NCBI RefSeq assembly: GCF_003002095.1
Contig: NZ_PVZC01000008.1
Location: forward strand, 372,001 to 436,000
Reading direction: 5' to 3'
Source: Allonocardiopsis opalescens
GTDB taxonomy: Bacteria; Actinomycetota; Actinomycetes; Streptosporangiales; Streptosporangiaceae
Length of the DNA stretch: 64,000 bases
Shown here in pieces: positions 63,122 through 64,000 of this stretch. A program made the translations under genes and the position numbers. The notes under the pieces were generated by a model. That model was given only the letters and a program-made list of their open reading frames with translations, was not told where the DNA came from and made no database searches. Each line of letters begins with the position of its first letter. The stretch's first letter is position 1.

Positions 63122-64000
63122 GCGCCGACGGCGCCTTCTTCGCGGAGTGGTCGCGCCGCGGCCCCGGTGAGCGCCGCAGCCTCGACCGGGCCCGTGCGCT
63201 GGCCGAACGGCTCGGCATCGACCCGGCTGGGCGGCCGGTGCTCACGGTGGTGGGCTCCAAGGGCAAGGGCACCGCCGCCGCCTACGCTTCGGCGCGGCTG
63301 GCAGCGGCCGGGCTGCGCACCGTCACCGTCACCAGCCCGGCCTACCGCGACAACCGGGAGCGGATCAGGCTCGACGGCGCCGCGGTCTCCGCCGAGCGGC
63401 TGGCCGCGCTGGCGGCCCGGCTCGACGCGGCGTGCCGCGGGCTGCCGCCGCGCCGCCGGCACGGCGGCTACCTGTCCCCCGCCGGCCTGTTCACCCTGGC
63501 GGGCGCGCTGTTCGCGCAGCTCGAACAGGCGGATGTGCTGGTCGCCGAGGCGGGCATGGGCGGCCGGTCCGACGAGGTGAGCCTGCTGCCGCCGGCGGTC
63601 GTCGCGATCGGCCCGGTGTTCGCCGAGCACATCGGGGTGCTGGGCGACAGCACTGTGGAGATCGCCCGCGAGAAGGCGGCGGTGGCCGCGCCCTCGACCC
63701 GCGCGGTGCTGACCGTGCCGCAGCCGCCCGAGATCGCGCGGGCCGTGCGCGAGACCGTCGCCGAGCGCACCGGCGGCGCGGTGGTGCCGGCCGAGGTGGG
63801 TCCGGGGTCGAGCGGGCTCGCGCCCGAGCTGCTGCCGGCCGGGCTCGCGGCCGCCTCGGCCGAGCTCGGCACGGCCGCGGCGGCGCGGCTGCCGGCCGCC
63901 GAAGGCCGGCCGCCGGTGCGGGAGGCGCGGCTGCGCGCCGTGCTGGCCACCCTGCGGCTGCCGGGGCGGCTGTCCTGGCACCGGGTCCCCGGCGGCTCGA
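63118..64000 (+). CDS. FolC-like Mur ligase, cut by the right edge
   Basis: At least 294 residues; no stop within the window. GSKGKGT at 46-52 is the ATP loop; RERIRLDG (near 82), EAGMGGRSDEVSLL (about 148) and EHIGVLGDSTVEIAREKAAV match folylpolyglutamate synthase blocks, but TSPHL is TSPAY and the FDHT His/Asp block is FAEH. The C-terminal domain lies partly outside. It is a divergent paralogue of folC with unknown amino-acid substrate. Confidence 0.85.
   Translation, partial: MSADGAFFAEWSRRGPGERRSLDRARALAERLGIDPAGRPVLTVVGSKGKGTAAAYASARLAAAGLRTVTVTSPAYRDNRERIRLDGAAVSAERLAALAARLDAACRGLPPRRRHGGYLSPAGLFTLAGALFAQLEQADVLVAEAGMGGRSDEVSLLPPAVVAIGPVFAEHIGVLGDSTVEIAREKAAVAAPSTRAVLTVPQPPEIARAVRETVAERTGGAVVPAEVGPGSSGLAPELLPAGLAAASAELGTAAAARLPAAEGRPPVREARLRAVLATLRLPGRLSWHRVPGGS

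Overview
The window is GC-rich actinomycete chromosome. GTG starts, stop/start overlaps, leaderless-looking promoters and the conserved - strand order folC - DUF4233 - ndk - mreB - mreC - mreD - mrdA - rodA - radical-SAM pair - rne - rplU - rpmA - obgE - proB - proA - (break) - nadD - rsfS - phosphatase - tRNA-Ala all fit a filamentous actinobacterium. I favour Streptosporangiales/Nocardiopsidaceae over Streptomyces, because no LytR-type gene lies between nadD and rsfS; this is an inference. No transposase, integrase, CRISPR array or rRNA was seen.

Layout. 1-10.4 kb: stress and metabolic genes (end of an MFS exporter, catalase, ACT-GNAT protein, tandem universal stress protein, proline dehydrogenase, TetR/thioesterase pair, SseB/DUF1266 protein, YCII/ECF42 sigma module). 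10.4-16.3 kb: flavoprotein/XRE pair, TetR and divergent FAD amine oxidase, DUF2945 protein, and two base-excision repair enzymes. 16.5-18.3 kb: an ABC-F ribosome-protection ATPase whose leader has a 9-codon peptide with a strong ribosome binding site followed by a terminator hairpin. 18.36-29.02 kb: about 10 kb bounded by two identical 197-bp cassettes, each carrying a full tRNA-Ala(GGC), its terminator and two strong hairpins, each followed by an array of roughly 95-101-bp degenerate repeats. It holds a secreted trypsin-like protease, an SDR, a truncated antiporter regulator with a cation/proton antiporter fused to a UBP zinc finger, TetR/MFS, an imine-reductase-like enzyme, another TetR and a DHFR-family reductase. 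29.1-30.8 kb: phosphatase, rsfS, nadD. 30.9-40.35 kb: a mostly + strand accessory block inserted between nadD and proA (M48 protease, cyclase, split transketolase behind a MerR-type promoter, three TetR genes, GNAT, SDR, RNase Z-like protein, MFS exporter).

40.4-62.9 kb: the core - strand cluster for proline synthesis, ribosome assembly, RNA decay, cell-wall elongation (MreBCD-PBP2-RodA), nucleotides and folate. It is interrupted at 49.4-52.2 kb by two + strand paralogues that look like ECF sigma factors tethered to the membrane, one with an anti-sigma-like HCC zinc motif. They separate the two radical-SAM partner genes that are usually adjacent. 63.0-64.0 kb: a divergent FolC-like Mur ligase, cut by the right edge, coupled to a possible 34-residue membrane peptide.

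The accessory parts are mostly small regulator/target modules (TetR-thioesterase, TetR-amine oxidase, TetR-MFS twice, TetR-SDR, ECF42-YCII), several with a visible inverted repeat at the promoter. The leads I rate highest are the tethered sigma-like pair, the leader-peptide attenuator of the ABC-F gene, the antiporter-UBP fusion and the duplicated tRNA cassette with its repeat arrays.
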